Source of the DNA: Novosphingobium capsulatum
Lineage (GTDB): Bacteria; Pseudomonadota; Alphaproteobacteria; Sphingomonadales; Sphingomonadaceae
Reading direction: 5' to 3'
Length of the DNA: 38,864 nt
NCBI GenBank assembly: GCA_015661825.1
Contig: DQVI01000197.1
Span: 1-38,864 of the forward strand
Part shown: positions 1-7,806 of the stretch, piece by piece
How positions within the stretch are numbered: the stretch's first letter is position 1
How the letters are laid out: every line of letters begins with the position of its first letter
The notes under the pieces: generated by a model
Seen by the model: only the letters and a program-made list of their open reading frames with translations
Database searches by the model: none
Told to the model about the DNA's origin: nothing
Translations under genes and position numbers: made by a program

Positions 1-821
1 CCGCGCGCTGGGACGAAGCCTGGCCGGGCCGCGTGCCCGCGATCGCCGCCGGGATCGCCACGCCCCCGCCGCTCGACCTGACCTTGCGCGATGCCACGCA
101 AACGGAACTGTGGGCCGAGCGTCTGGGCGGGATCTCGCTGATGCCCGGCCATGTCCGCCTGCCGCGCGGCAGCGCGGTGGAAAGCCTGCCCGGCTTTGCC
201 GAAGGGGCATGGTGGGTTCAGGATCTGGCCGCGAGCCTGCCCGCGCGCCTGCTCGGCGCAGGCCATGGCGCCCGCGCGCTCGACTTGTGCGCCGCGCCGG
301 GCGGCAAGACCATGCAGCTTGCCGCGATGGGCTGGGACGTGACCGCGCTCGACAAGTCGGCCCGCCGCCTCGAACGCCTGTCGGCCAACCTCGCGCGCAC
401 CGGCCTTTCGGCCCGGATCGTGGCTGCCGACGCGCTGACATGGGAGCCCGAAGCCCCGTTCGACGCCATTCTGGTCGATGCGCCGTGCAGCGCCACGGGC
501 ACCTGCCGCCGACACCCCGACGTGCTTCACCGGATCGCCCAGATCGACGAGCTGGCCACGCTGCAAGCCGCCATGCTCGCCCGTGCGGCGGGCTGGCTGC
601 GTCCGGGCGGACGCCTCGTCTACGCCACCTGCTCGCTCGAACCGGCCGAGGGCGAGGAGCAGGCCCAGGCCTTCACCGCGCTCACGCCCGCCCCGCTCGA
701 CCAGACCGAACTGCCCGAAGGCATCGCCCCCACCGCGCAAGGCTGGCTGCGCAGCGATCCGGGCATGCTGGCCTCATCAGGCGGCATCGACGGCTTCTTC
801 GCCGCCCGCTGGACCGCCTGA
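1..821 (+). CDS. RsmB/Sun-type 16S rRNA cytosine-C5 methyltransferase, 3' part (5' end outside window)
   Basis: SAM-dependent RNA cytosine-C5 methyltransferase of the RsmB/Sun (NOL1/NOP2/sun) family, which modifies 16S rRNA in the cytosol. The reading frame is open from the first bases of the window with no stop, so the gene starts upstream; about 273 C-terminal residues are visible. Seen in order: the SAM-binding loop LDLCAAPGGKT, an acidic residue after the next strand (TALDKS), the motif IV cysteine in VDAPCSATG, and the catalytic motif VI cysteine in YATCSLEP. The C-terminus (GGIDGFFAARW) is typical of the family. RsmB proteins usually carry an N-terminal NusB-like domain, which would lie outside the window, so RsmB rather than RsmF is an inference. 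A GTG at 33 is internal and should not be taken as the start. Confidence 0.9.
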   Translation, partial: ARWDEAWPGRVPAIAAGIATPPPLDLTLRDATQTELWAERLGGISLMPGHVRLPRGSAVESLPGFAEGAWWVQDLAASLPARLLGAGHGARALDLCAAPGGKTMQLAAMGWDVTALDKSARRLERLSANLARTGLSARIVAADALTWEPEAPFDAILVDAPCSATGTCRRHPDVLHRIAQIDELATLQAAMLARAAGWLRPGGRLVYATCSLEPAEGEEQAQAFTALTPAPLDQTELPEGIAPTAQGWLRSDPGMLASSGGIDGFFAARWTA

Positions 822-891
822 CCGGACAGCGGGGGAAGCGCCCTTCCCCCGCCTGTTCGCAATTTCTGATCCGAAACTATCGTTTCGGATC

Positions 892-977
892 GTTCGGCAC
901 CGGCCCGCTCCCCCACCCGGCCGCCCAACGATAGTATCCTATGGGAGGTCGGGTGGGGGAGCGGGCCGGTGCCGAAC
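892..977. repeat. Large imperfect inverted repeat (31-bp arms)
   Basis: Arms 892-922 and 947-977 are complementary at 30 of 31 positions around a 24-base spacer. It lies between the convergent ends of the rsmB-like gene and msrA, so a bidirectional terminator or an intergenic repeat element is plausible. No T-tract follows either arm. A smaller hairpin (871-877 with 882-888) lies just upstream. Confidence 0.75.
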
Positions 978-978
978 C

Positions 979-1003
979 GAAATTCGCCCCTTCGGCGAAT
1001 TTC
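979..1003 (-). terminator. Candidate terminator hairpin downstream of msrA
   Basis: A perfect 10-bp stem (979-988 with 994-1003) around a 5-base loop lies 11 bases beyond the msrA stop codon. There is no clear T-tract after it on the minus strand, so it is a weak intrinsic terminator on its own, but together with the adjacent large inverted repeat it separates two convergent genes. Confidence 0.45.
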
Positions 1004-1014
1004 GAATCAGACCC

Positions 1015-1542
1015 TCAAGCCTTGACCTTGCCCGCAAAGCTCTTGCGCAGCTTCATCAGCTTGGGCGGAATCACCGCCAGACAATAGGGATTGCGCTGGC
1101 CTTCGCCCTCCCAATAGTCCTGATGATAGTCCTCGGCCGGATACCACGGCGCCACCGGCTCGATGGTGGTCACGACAGGCTCAGCCCGCTCGGCCTGCGC
1201 GCGCGCAATGGCCAGACGGGCTTCCTCCTCCTGCTCCTCGTCGAGCGGGAACAGCGCCGAGCGATACTGCGTGCCCACATCGTTGCCCTGACGGTTGAGC
1301 TGCGTCGGATCGTGGGTCGCAAAGAAGATGTCGAGCAACTGGCCATAGGCGATGACTTCGGGGTCGAACGTCACGCGGATGGCTTCGGCATGGCCGGTCG
1401 ATCCGGTGCAGACCAGCTTGTAGCTCGGGTTTTCAACCGTCCCGCCGATATAGCCGCTCTCGACCTGCGACACGCCGATCACGTCATGAAACACCGCCTC
1501 GGTGCACCAGAAGCAACCGCCGGCAAGAATGGCTTGGGCCAT
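1015..1542 (-). CDS. msrA: Peptide-methionine (S)-S-oxide reductase MsrA
   Basis: Reduces methionine-S-sulfoxide, free or in oxidised proteins, in the cytosol. About 175 residues, normal for a stand-alone MsrA domain. The N-terminal active-site motif reads GGCFWCTE: the catalytic cysteine is followed three residues on by a second cysteine, where the commonest form has GCFWG. Other family signatures are [17 protein letters not shown] and the [18 protein letters not shown] segment. The ATG at 1542 is preferred over a TTG at 1563 because AAGGA sits 7 bases before it. Divergent from aguB with about 160 bases between the starts. No MsrB domain is fused or adjacent. Confidence 0.95.
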   Translation of the reverse strand: MAQAILAGGCFWCTEAVFHDVIGVSQVESGYIGGTVENPSYKLVCTGSTGHAEAIRVTFDPEVIAYGQLLDIFFATHDPTQLNRQGNDVGTQYRSALFPLDEEQEEEARLAIARAQAERAEPVVTTIEPVAPWYPAEDYHQDYWEGEGQRNPYCLAVIPPKLMKLRKSFAGKVKA

Positions 1543-1702
1543 GATGGGATCCTTGTCGTTCAAAAGAATGTTGTTCAGAGGAATATCGTGCCCGCCAGAT
1601 AGGAAGCCGAACGCCGCCTGTCATCCTCCGCGCCCGTTCCTGCCCACGATTGTCATGCTGCTGTCGTTGAATTGCACGCCTCAAAAGCATAAGTGCGCAG
1701 GC

Positions 1703-2557
1703 ATGACCCAGCTGACCGTCGCCGCGCTGCAACTTGCGCTCGCCTCGCCCGATCCGGCCGACAACATCGCCGCCGTTGCCGCCCAGGTGGAGGCCGCCGC
1801 CGCGCAAGGCGCGCAAGTGATCCTGCCGCCCGAACTGTTCGCCGGTCCCTATTTCTGCGTAACCGAGGACGAGGCGCGCTTTGCCCTGGCCCACACGCTG
1901 GAGGAAGACGCCTCGGTCAAGGCCATGCAGCGCCTCGCCAAGGCACTGGGCGTGGCAATCCCCACCAGCTTCTTCGAGCGCGAAGGCCCGCACTACTACA
2001 ACACCCTCGCCATGATCGACGCGCAGGGCGAAATCATGGGCATCTACCGCAAGAGCCACATCCCCGATGGCCCCGGCTACGAGGAAAAGTACTATTTCCG
2101 CCCAGGCAATACGGGCTTCAAGGTCTGGGACGTATTCGGCACGCGCATCGGCGTGGGCGTCTGCTGGGACCAGTGGTATCCCGAATGCGCGCGCGCGATG
2201 GCGCTGATGGGGGCAGAAGTTCTGTTCTACCCCACCGCCATCGGCAGCGAACCCTATGACGCCGATCTCGACACCAGCCGGGTCTGGCGCCGCGCGATGC
2301 TCGGCCATGCCGCGTCCAACTGCATGCCGGTCGTTGCTGCCAACCGCATCGGTGTCGAGGAAAACGGGCAGGCCTTCTATGGCCACAGCTTCATCGCCAA
2401 CCAGTGGGGCGATTTCCTGGCCGAGTATGGCGCTCAGGAAACCGGCGTTCTGGTCGCCACGCTCGATCTGGAAGAAGCCGCCCGCCACCGCGCCGGCATG
2501 GGCTTCTTCCGCGATCGCCGCCCGCAACTCTATGGCCGCCTCGCACAAGACATCTGA
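1703..2557 (+). CDS. aguB: N-carbamoylputrescine amidohydrolase (nitrilase superfamily)
   Basis: Hydrolyses N-carbamoylputrescine to putrescine, CO2 and ammonia, the last step of the agmatine route to putrescine. 284 residues, the normal size for the family. The nitrilase catalytic triad is visible: Glu44 in LPPELF, Lys117 in YRKSHIP and Cys154 in GVCWDQWYPE; the WDQWYPE segment is typical of AguB rather than general omega-amidases. The start is the ATG at 1703; the frame is open upstream to 1502 but that stretch overlaps the msrA 5' region. A possible promoter, TTGAAT (1667-1672) with TAAGTG (1690-1695), would give a very short leader. No agmatine deiminase (aguA) lies in the window. folK follows after 3 bases, so the two are probably co-transcribed. 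Confidence 0.93.
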   Translation: MTQLTVAALQLALASPDPADNIAAVAAQVEAAAAQGAQVILPPELFAGPYFCVTEDEARFALAHTLEEDASVKAMQRLAKALGVAIPTSFFEREGPHYYNTLAMIDAQGEIMGIYRKSHIPDGPGYEEKYYFRPGNTGFKVWDVFGTRIGVGVCWDQWYPECARAMALMGAEVLFYPTAIGSEPYDADLDTSRVWRRAMLGHAASNCMPVVAANRIGVEENGQAFYGHSFIANQWGDFLAEYGAQETGVLVATLDLEEAARHRAGMGFFRDRRPQLYGRLAQDI

Positions 2558-2560
2558 GCG

Positions 2561-3058
2561 ATGCATCGCTACCTGATCGCGCTGGGCTCCAACGTGCGCC
2601 ACCCGCGCCACGGAGCCCCGCGCGAAGTGCTGCGCGCCGCCGCGCGCGCGCTCGACAGCGCGGGTATGGACCTTGAGGCGCTCTCCCCGATCATCGCGAG
2701 CGCCCCGCTCGGCCCCTCGCGCCGCCGCTATGCCAATGCCTGCGCGCTGGTCTCCAGCCCGCTCGCCCCGGCAGCGCTGCTTTCCCGCCTCCAGAGCGTA
2801 GAACACGCGTTCGGTCGCGTCCGTCGCGGCGCCCCCTGGCGCGCCCGCACGCTCGATCTCGACATCGTGCTGTGGTCGGGCGGCGCGCTGGCCGACATCG
2901 AAGCCAACCTCGTCATCCCCCACCCGGCCTACCGCACGCGCCCCTTCGTGCTCGGCCCCGCCACGACCATCGCCCCCGATTGGCGCGACCCACTCACAGG
3001 TTTGGCCACAAAACACCTGGCTTCCCGCTTGACCCGCCGCCGCCCCACGCCTAGGTGA
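2561..3058 (+). CDS. folK: 2-amino-4-hydroxy-6-hydroxymethyldihydropteridine diphosphokinase (HPPK)
   Basis: Transfers pyrophosphate from ATP to 6-hydroxymethyl-7,8-dihydropterin in folate synthesis. 165 residues. Family signatures are the N-terminal ALGSN, the metal- and substrate-binding RTLDLDIVLW segment, and IPHPAYRTRPFVLGP. Starts 3 bases after the aguB stop, which suggests one transcript although the pathways are unrelated. The C-terminal tail is arginine- and proline-rich. The end of the coding sequence contains a promoter-like sequence that fits the tRNA gene 32 bases downstream. Confidence 0.93.
   Translation: MHRYLIALGSNVRHPRHGAPREVLRAAARALDSAGMDLEALSPIIASAPLGPSRRRYANACALVSSPLAPAALLSRLQSVEHAFGRVRRGAPWRARTLDLDIVLWSGGALADIEANLVIPHPAYRTRPFVLGPATTIAPDWRDPLTGLATKHLASRLTRRRPTPR
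3029..3057 (+). promoter_or_regulatory. Candidate tRNA-Lys promoter inside the end of folK
   Basis: TTGACC at 3029-3034 and TAGGTG at 3052-3057 are separated by 17 bases. Transcription would start near 3064, about 27 bases before the mature tRNA. The -35 is good and the -10 is weak, but the CTTGAC...CTAGG arrangement is also seen before purA in this window. Inference only. Confidence 0.45.
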
Positions 3059-3090
3059 CCAGCCCAACCACGCGCCAAACCGGCGCCACG

Positions 3091-3166
3091 GGGCCCTTAG
3101 CTCAGTCGGTAGAGCAACTGACTTTTAATCAGTAGGTCGCTGGTTCGAACCCAGCAGGGCTCACCA
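3091..3166 (+). tRNA. tRNA-Lys (anticodon UUU)
   Basis: A 76-base cloverleaf with encoded CCA. The acceptor stem GGGCCCT pairs with AGGGCTC, with one G-T wobble. The D arm is GCTC/GAGC, the anticodon stem ACTGA/TCAGT closes the loop CTTTTAA (anticodon TTT), and the T stem GCTGG/CCAGC closes TTCGAAC. The discriminator A is at 3163 and CCA at 3164-3166. All stems fold without mismatch apart from the wobble. Confidence 0.98.
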
Positions 3167-3224
3167 CCACCCCAGAACGGCACAATTTGCTTACCGGGAA
3201 GCGAAACAATTTCTGCCTTCAGGG

Positions 3225-3258
3225 GAACTGCGGGCTGGCACAGGTATGCCCGCAGTTC
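3225..3258 (-). terminator. Stem-loop downstream of the oxygenase gene
   Basis: A perfect 11-bp stem (3225-3235 with 3248-3258) around a 12-base loop begins 21 bases beyond the oxygenase stop codon on the minus strand. No T-tract follows, so termination is an inference. Confidence 0.4.
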
Positions 3259-3279
3259 ACATGAGATTGGCCGGGCGCG

Positions 3280-4266
3280 TCAGGCGGGAACGGCCACCCG
3301 GGCCGCGATTCCGTTTCGTCCGGGAAAGTCCGGGGCAAGTTCGCGAGGCTCGGCCATCTTCAGCCAGAGGCGCAGCAACTTGCGCCGTTCATGCGGCGTT
3401 TCGTGGTCCTCGAAGCCCGTGCGCGAGTGGAGCACCGCGTAGTTGTTCGCAAACTGGATGTCGCCTGCTTCCAGAAGCATATCGAGGCGCAAGTCCGGCT
3501 CCGCAAGGATGCTGTCGAACAGATCGAACGCTTCCATTTCGATCCGCGACAGCGGAAGACCGCGCAGATCATGCCCCAGTTCGATATATTGGCGCATGTA
3601 GCGGCAGCTCAGCTTGCCAGCGTTGTACGAGAATATCGGCGAAAGGCTGGGAAGCGCCTCGCCCAGGTGCGCAAAATAGAACGGCTTGTAGAACAGCGCG
3701 AGGTATTCCGGGTAATCCCGCAGGATCCGGTTGTAGATTGCCGCGACGCTGATGAGGCTGCTTACCCCGCCTTCCTTCGCTTTTCTGAGTGAAAGCAGGC
3801 CGACGACGTCCGAAAGGTCCGAATGATAGGGAAGGTAGGCGTTGGTCTGATAGACGCGCGTCTTGCGGTCCCCCTTGTCACCCACGTTGATCACTTCGGC
3901 GATCAGTTCTCCGCCTTCATTCTGGGTGACCGGAATCCCCATGTGCAGGCCCATGCCATAGTACACGATGGCCATCTCGTCTTCGCTGTACCGTTCGGCG
4001 GGCAGGCCGCGAAGCGCCAGAAAGCCCTGACCATGCTGCAATTCGGCGACATAGGTGGAAAGCTCATCCTCGACGCCGTGGAGAGGGAAGTCCGCCTTGC
4101 CGAAGCCGGGCGCCCGCAGGCCTCTGGCCTTCACATGCTCAAGCGCGCCCTGCAAGGCAGCCAGCAATCGGGGCGAGAGGAAACGCAAGTAGCCGCGCGC
4201 ATTCAGCTCAGCGCCGGTCCACGCTTCGGCCCCCAGGATCGGTTTCTTGAGAAGAAGGCTCGTCAT
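3280..4266 (-). CDS. TauD/TfdA (clavaminate synthase-like) Fe(II)/2-oxoglutarate-dependent oxygenase
   Basis: Predicted cytosolic non-haem iron oxygenase that couples decarboxylation of 2-oxoglutarate to oxidation of an unknown small molecule. 328 residues. The iron-binding facial triad is visible as His148 and Asp150 (PYHSDLSD) and His280 (AVLHSRTGFED); Arg299 in KLLRLWLK is placed to bind 2-oxoglutarate. The HSRTGF arrangement resembles the clavaminate synthase/amino-acid hydroxylase branch more than taurine dioxygenase, so an amino-acid-like substrate is a guess. The ATG at 4266 has AGGTGA just upstream. Divergent from a LysR gene 98 bases away, the usual arrangement for a regulator and its target. 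No substrate-specific transporter is adjacent. Confidence 0.85.
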   Translation of the reverse strand: MTSLLLKKPILGAEAWTGAELNARGYLRFLSPRLLAALQGALEHVKARGLRAPGFGKADFPLHGVEDELSTYVAELQHGQGFLALRGLPAERYSEDEMAIVYYGMGLHMGIPVTQNEGGELIAEVINVGDKGDRKTRVYQTNAYLPYHSDLSDVVGLLSLRKAKEGGVSSLISVAAIYNRILRDYPEYLALFYKPFYFAHLGEALPSLSPIFSYNAGKLSCRYMRQYIELGHDLRGLPLSRIEMEAFDLFDSILAEPDLRLDMLLEAGDIQFANNYAVLHSRTGFEDHETPHERRKLLRLWLKMAEPRELAPDFPGRNGIAARVAVPA

Positions 4267-4332
4267 TGGTCACCTGTGTCGGAAGTTTTCGGAGCCGCAT
4301 CATGCTTCGATAAGAAGAATGGTTTCCAATAG

Positions 4333-4343
4333 CGAAATTTTCG
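4333..4343. promoter_or_regulatory. Palindrome, candidate LysR operator
   Basis: CGAAA-T-TTTCG, a perfect 5-bp palindrome with a one-base centre, lies in the 98-base divergent spacer between the oxygenase and LysR genes. LysR proteins typically bind short interrupted palindromes in such spacers and repress their own gene; assignment to this regulator is inference. Confidence 0.4.
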
Positions 4344-4348
4344 ATTGC

Positions 4349-4356
4349 ATTATAAG
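4349..4356. promoter_or_regulatory. Overlapping -10 elements of the divergent pair
   Basis: TATAAG (4351-4356) on the plus strand lies 8 bases before the LysR ATG. On the minus strand the overlapping bases 4354-4349 read TATAAT, a perfect -10 directed at the oxygenase gene. No convincing -35 is visible for either, as expected for activator-dependent promoters. Confidence 0.4.
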
Positions 4357-4364
4357 ACCAGTTT

Positions 4365-5273
4365 ATGACGCCCGACCTCAACCTCCTGCTGGTGTTCGAT
4401 GCGCTGATGCTGGAGCAGCACGTTGGGCGTGCCGCGCGCCGTCTGCATCGCTCGCAACCCGCGGTCAGCCAGGCCCTCGCGCGTCTGCGCGACTTGTTCG
4501 GAGACCCGCTGTTCACCCGCCATGCGCGCGGCCTGACCGCGACTGCGCGCGCGAAACAGCTCTGGGCCGAAATTCAGCCCCCCTTGCAACGCCTGAACGA
4601 TTCTCTCTCGCCCCAGACGTTCGATCCGTCAAACGCCCGGCTGAACCTGACGTTCGGCGCGGCCGAAGACGTGGAATTGCTGTTGCTTCCCGAACTGATG
4701 GCCGAATTGCGCCAGAAGGCACCCGATGCGCGTTTCGATGTGCAGCCCACTGATTGGCAAGTCGTTGACGATGATCTCCTGCGCGGCAAGTTCGACATCG
4801 CCTTCACCATCGCGCCGGACGGTCCGGCCGGAATTCGGCGCGAGTCCCTCATGGTCACGGGGTTTTCCTGCCTCTACGATCCGGTCGAGGTGACGCCTCC
4901 CGATCCCGCCCTGAACTGGTACCTTGGATCAGAGCATGTGATTGTCACTTTCTCCGATGCAAGGCCGACTTTCATCAGTGATTATTTCCGCAGTATCGGG
5001 CGCCCGCGCCTCAGGGCCGTTTCGACGCGCAACATCCTCGCTACGCCATACTATGTCGCCGGAAGCAAGGCGGTGGCGACAATGCCGACACCGCTCGCTA
5101 CCCTCTTTGCCGCACAATTCGGTCTGGCGACCATCCCCCTGCCACTGGCTGCGTGGCAGATCGATTATTCGATGCTCTGGCCCCAAAGGCGGGCTGCGGA
5201 TCGCAGCTTTCAATGGGTGCTCGACGAGATACGCCGGTGGGCCTTGCTGCGGGAGGGCCAGGCCACGGCCTGA
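4365..5273 (+). CDS. LysR-family transcriptional regulator
   Basis: 302 residues. The N-terminal winged helix-turn-helix occupies residues 1-60 (AARRLHRSQPAVSQALARLRDLFGDPLFTR split over helices 2 and 3), ending in the usual GLTATARA. The periplasmic-binding-protein-like effector domain runs from about residue 90 and resembles the NodD/PcpR/NahR-like subgroup. Divergently transcribed from the Fe/2OG oxygenase, its likely target. No Shine-Dalgarno sequence precedes the ATG, and the -10 candidate is only 8 bases away, so the message may be leaderless. The inducer cannot be deduced. Confidence 0.9.
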   Translation: MTPDLNLLLVFDALMLEQHVGRAARRLHRSQPAVSQALARLRDLFGDPLFTRHARGLTATARAKQLWAEIQPPLQRLNDSLSPQTFDPSNARLNLTFGAAEDVELLLLPELMAELRQKAPDARFDVQPTDWQVVDDDLLRGKFDIAFTIAPDGPAGIRRESLMVTGFSCLYDPVEVTPPDPALNWYLGSEHVIVTFSDARPTFISDYFRSIGRPRLRAVSTRNILATPYYVAGSKAVATMPTPLATLFAAQFGLATIPLPLAAWQIDYSMLWPQRRAADRSFQWVLDEIRRWALLREGQATA

Positions 5274-5305
5274 ACAGGCCGCTTCATCCTGCCTCCCCCG
5301 CCTCG

Positions 5306-5965
5306 TCATTCAGCAAATTTGCGGCGGGCGGCGGCCAGGGAGGCCGGTTCGGGCAGGCCTTCGGGGGTGTGGTTGTCGGCGATGCCGCGGCCAAGAGCCG
5401 TCACGACCGGAACCACGCCAGACCACAGCCCCAGGGTCAGGTCGTCTTCGTCGTCGACCGGGGGGCCGGTGCGGATCTTGGCGGAAGCGGTCTCGATTTC
5501 CAGGGCGACAACGCCGGTGGCCTTGCGTTCCTTGGGCAGGATGGGGCGCACTTCGCCGTAGCGGCCCGGCAGGAGATGTTCGGTGATCAGTTGCAGCGCG
5601 TGGTCGTGCTCGGCGGCATCCTCAACGGCCCGTGCATGGCCATGGACAATCGCGCAACGATAATTGACCGAATGGTGGAAGGCCGACCGCGCGGCCACGA
5701 TGCCGTCGAGGATCGTCACCGACAGGCACAAGGGCGCCGCATCGCGGCACAGCTTGACGAAGCGCGTCTTCGAGGCGCCGTGCAGGTAGAGGCATGCCCC
5801 ATCGCGGGCATAGGCCAGCGGTACCGTCATCGGGCGGCCATCGGCAATGAACGACAAGTGACCGACCAGCCCCGCATCCAGAATCGCATGGACAGTGGGG
5901 GCATCGTAGTGAGCACGCATAGAATAGCGGATGCGGGCGTAGGCGGGAAGCGGGTCGGTGGCCAT
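5306..5965 (-). CDS. Pyridoxamine 5'-phosphate oxidase-like flavin-nucleotide-binding protein
   Basis: Predicted FMN-binding split-barrel protein of the Pyridox_ox_2/COG3467 type, 219 residues. Seen are the N-terminal barrel strand GHLSFIADGRPMTVPLAY, LYLHGASKTRFVKL (typical phosphate/flavin-binding segment), and SVNYRCAIVHGHARAV with a conserved Y/R pair. Substrate unknown; PLP metabolism is suggested by the divergent MocR-type regulator 88 bases away, a combination common in proteobacteria. The ATG at 5965 is chosen over a TTG 12 bases upstream because GGAG lies 6 bases before it. Convergent with the LysR gene, with 32 bases between stops. Confidence 0.85.
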   Translation of the reverse strand: MATDPLPAYARIRYSMRAHYDAPTVHAILDAGLVGHLSFIADGRPMTVPLAYARDGACLYLHGASKTRFVKLCRDAAPLCLSVTILDGIVAARSAFHHSVNYRCAIVHGHARAVEDAAEHDHALQLITEHLLPGRYGEVRPILPKERKATGVVALEIETASAKIRTGPPVDDEDDLTLGLWSGVVPVVTALGRGIADNHTPEGLPEPASLAAARRKFAE

Positions 5966-6018
5966 GCGGGTCTCCAATGCAGCAAGCGGCTTGATGAAGC
6001 CCGGTGATGCCGCCTAAC

Positions 6019-6050
6019 CTGGTATTCCGTAAGATCCACAAACTGGCATT
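6019..6050. promoter_or_regulatory. Direct repeat upstream of the MocR-type gene
   Basis: CTGGTATT (6019-6026) and CTGGCATT (6043-6050) repeat with a 24-base period, the second copy ending 3 bases before the ATG. MocR/GabR-family regulators are known to bind direct repeats, and the complement of the core, ATACCA, matches the GabR half-site. Autoregulation is inferred. Confidence 0.4.
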
Positions 6051-6053
6051 TTC

Positions 6054-7517
6054 ATGGAACCACTTACTCTCCTCCAGTTCACCCGCCCCGATCCCGGACG
6101 GGCAGAAACACTGGTCAGCCAGATCTATGCCGATTTGCGCACGGGGATGACCAGCGGCGCGATCCCCGTCGGCACGCGCCTGCCATCCAGTCGGCGGGCT
6201 GCCGCTATTCTGGGGGTTTCGCGCAACACGGTGAACACCGCCTACGACCTGTTGCGCGCCGAAGGACTGGTCGAGATCGCCCTCCAGCGGCGCCCTGTGG
6301 TAACGGGCGGATCGGCCATGCCGGTGGTCGACATGCGCGCAGCACCTCTCGCGCCCACGCCCCCTCGTGTGGCCTCGAACTGGACCTGTGACCATCGCGA
6401 GCCCTGTTTCATCGACCGCAATGGCGCGATGGCGCCCGGTCGGCCCGATCCGGCGCTGTTCCCGCATGAAGCCTGGGCGCGCACCTTGCGCCGCGCCTCG
6501 CGCCATAGGCTGGCGGCGGGGGATTTCGCCCCCCCTTCCTCCCCGCCCTCCCCCTCCCTGCCAGCCCTGCGCGAGGAACTCGCCCGCGGGCTTGCCCGCG
6601 ACCGCGGGATGACGGTCGATCCCTCGCAGATCATCATCACTGGCGGCACGCAGGCTTCACTCGCGCTCGTTGCGCTGGTGCTGGCACGGCCGGGCGACAG
6701 GGTGTTGATGGAAGACCCCGGCTACATGAGCGCTCGGGCCGCGATGCTCGGCGCGGGCCTTGTCCCCGAACCGATGCCACTCGACGAGGAAGGGGCGCGC
6801 GTGCCGCCAGCAGGCGACAGGGCCAGGCTCGTCTACCTCACCCCGTCGAACCAGTATCCGCTCGGGCACAGGCTGTCGCTGGCGCGGCGCCTTGCCTTCA
6901 TCGACCATGCCCGGCGCACGGGCGCGATCATCCTCGAAGACGATTACGACAGCGAATTCCACTGGCGCGGGCGCGAGATCGCCGCGATGCATGCCCTGGG
7001 CTCCGGGCGAGAGGTCATCTATCTGGGTACGACCTCAAAGGCGCTCGCCCCGACCCTGCATCTGGCCTGGATGGTCGTTCCGACCGAACTGGTAAAACCG
7101 TTCACGCAGGCGCAGCGCAATCTGGGCATGATGGTCAATCTCCAGATACAGGCCGCCTATGGCGACTGGCTGGCCAGCGGCGAGTACCGCGCCCACTTGC
7201 GCCGGATAAGCCGCTGTTATGCCCGGCGCGGGGCCATGCTGGCCGAGCGGCTGCGAGAGGCCTTTGGCAAGAGAGTCTCGCTGCATGGGCCTGACGGTGG
7301 CCTGCAACTGGCGCTGGTGTTCCGGGCCGGGCAGGACGAGGACGCTGCGCTTCAGGCGCTGCATGCCGCCGGATTTTCACCATCCCGGTTATCCGCCTTG
7401 TGCCTTCAGGCCGGGATGACCGGGATGGTGATCGGCTTTGCCGATGCGACGGAGCAGAAAATCACGCGCTTTTGCGACACGCTGGCCGCCAGTTTTGCCG
7501 GGGCAGAAACACCCTGA
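6054..7517 (+). CDS. MocR/PdxR-family regulator: GntR helix-turn-helix fused to a type I aminotransferase-like domain
   Basis: 487 residues. Residues 18-85 form the GntR-type winged helix (RLPSSRRAAAILGVSRNTV). Residues 110-480 form an aminotransferase fold that uses pyridoxal phosphate as effector. The PLP lysine is Lys329 in GTTSKALAP; EDDYDSEF (295-302) is the family hallmark that contacts PLP. A linker rich in proline and serine (158-171) lies at the start of the aminotransferase part. Divergent from the flavin-binding protein gene, so a role in controlling that gene and B6-related metabolism is likely. No good ribosome-binding site precedes the ATG. A PdxR-like role is plausible, but GABA- or taurine-type MocR proteins look the same at this level. 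Confidence 0.9.
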   Translation: MEPLTLLQFTRPDPGRAETLVSQIYADLRTGMTSGAIPVGTRLPSSRRAAAILGVSRNTVNTAYDLLRAEGLVEIALQRRPVVTGGSAMPVVDMRAAPLAPTPPRVASNWTCDHREPCFIDRNGAMAPGRPDPALFPHEAWARTLRRASRHRLAAGDFAPPSSPPSPSLPALREELARGLARDRGMTVDPSQIIITGGTQASLALVALVLARPGDRVLMEDPGYMSARAAMLGAGLVPEPMPLDEEGARVPPAGDRARLVYLTPSNQYPLGHRLSLARRLAFIDHARRTGAIILEDDYDSEFHWRGREIAAMHALGSGREVIYLGTTSKALAPTLHLAWMVVPTELVKPFTQAQRNLGMMVNLQIQAAYGDWLASGEYRAHLRRISRCYARRGAMLAERLREAFGKRVSLHGPDGGLQLALVFRAGQDEDAALQALHAAGFSPSRLSALCLQAGMTGMVIGFADATEQKITRFCDTLAASFAGAETP

Positions 7518-7806
7518 AACCGGCCATCCCGTCCGCATCTGTGGGCGGACAGAATGCCCCCTGCCCGCGTGCCCTGCCTCGCGCGTTCTACCTCGCGCGC
7601 CCTGCCTCGCCCCACCACCCAAACGGCCTTGTGTGTCCTGCCAGACATGGAACGTGATCGTTGCGTAAGCAAAGACGTCTGCATTTTTGGCGTCTGGTGA
7701 AGAAGTGTTGCTGGCCAGCACAGCGTGCCATCCCGGTTTGCATCGCCCCCGGAATTGTGGCTGACCGGGTCCATGCGGATGAAATGGATTGAAACAGGGG
7801 CGCGCC

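Noticed and set aside
1502..1702. Earlier start for aguB at 1502
   Set aside because: The extra 67 residues overlap the msrA 5' end and have no similarity to the nitrilase fold; the family starts at the ATG at 1703.
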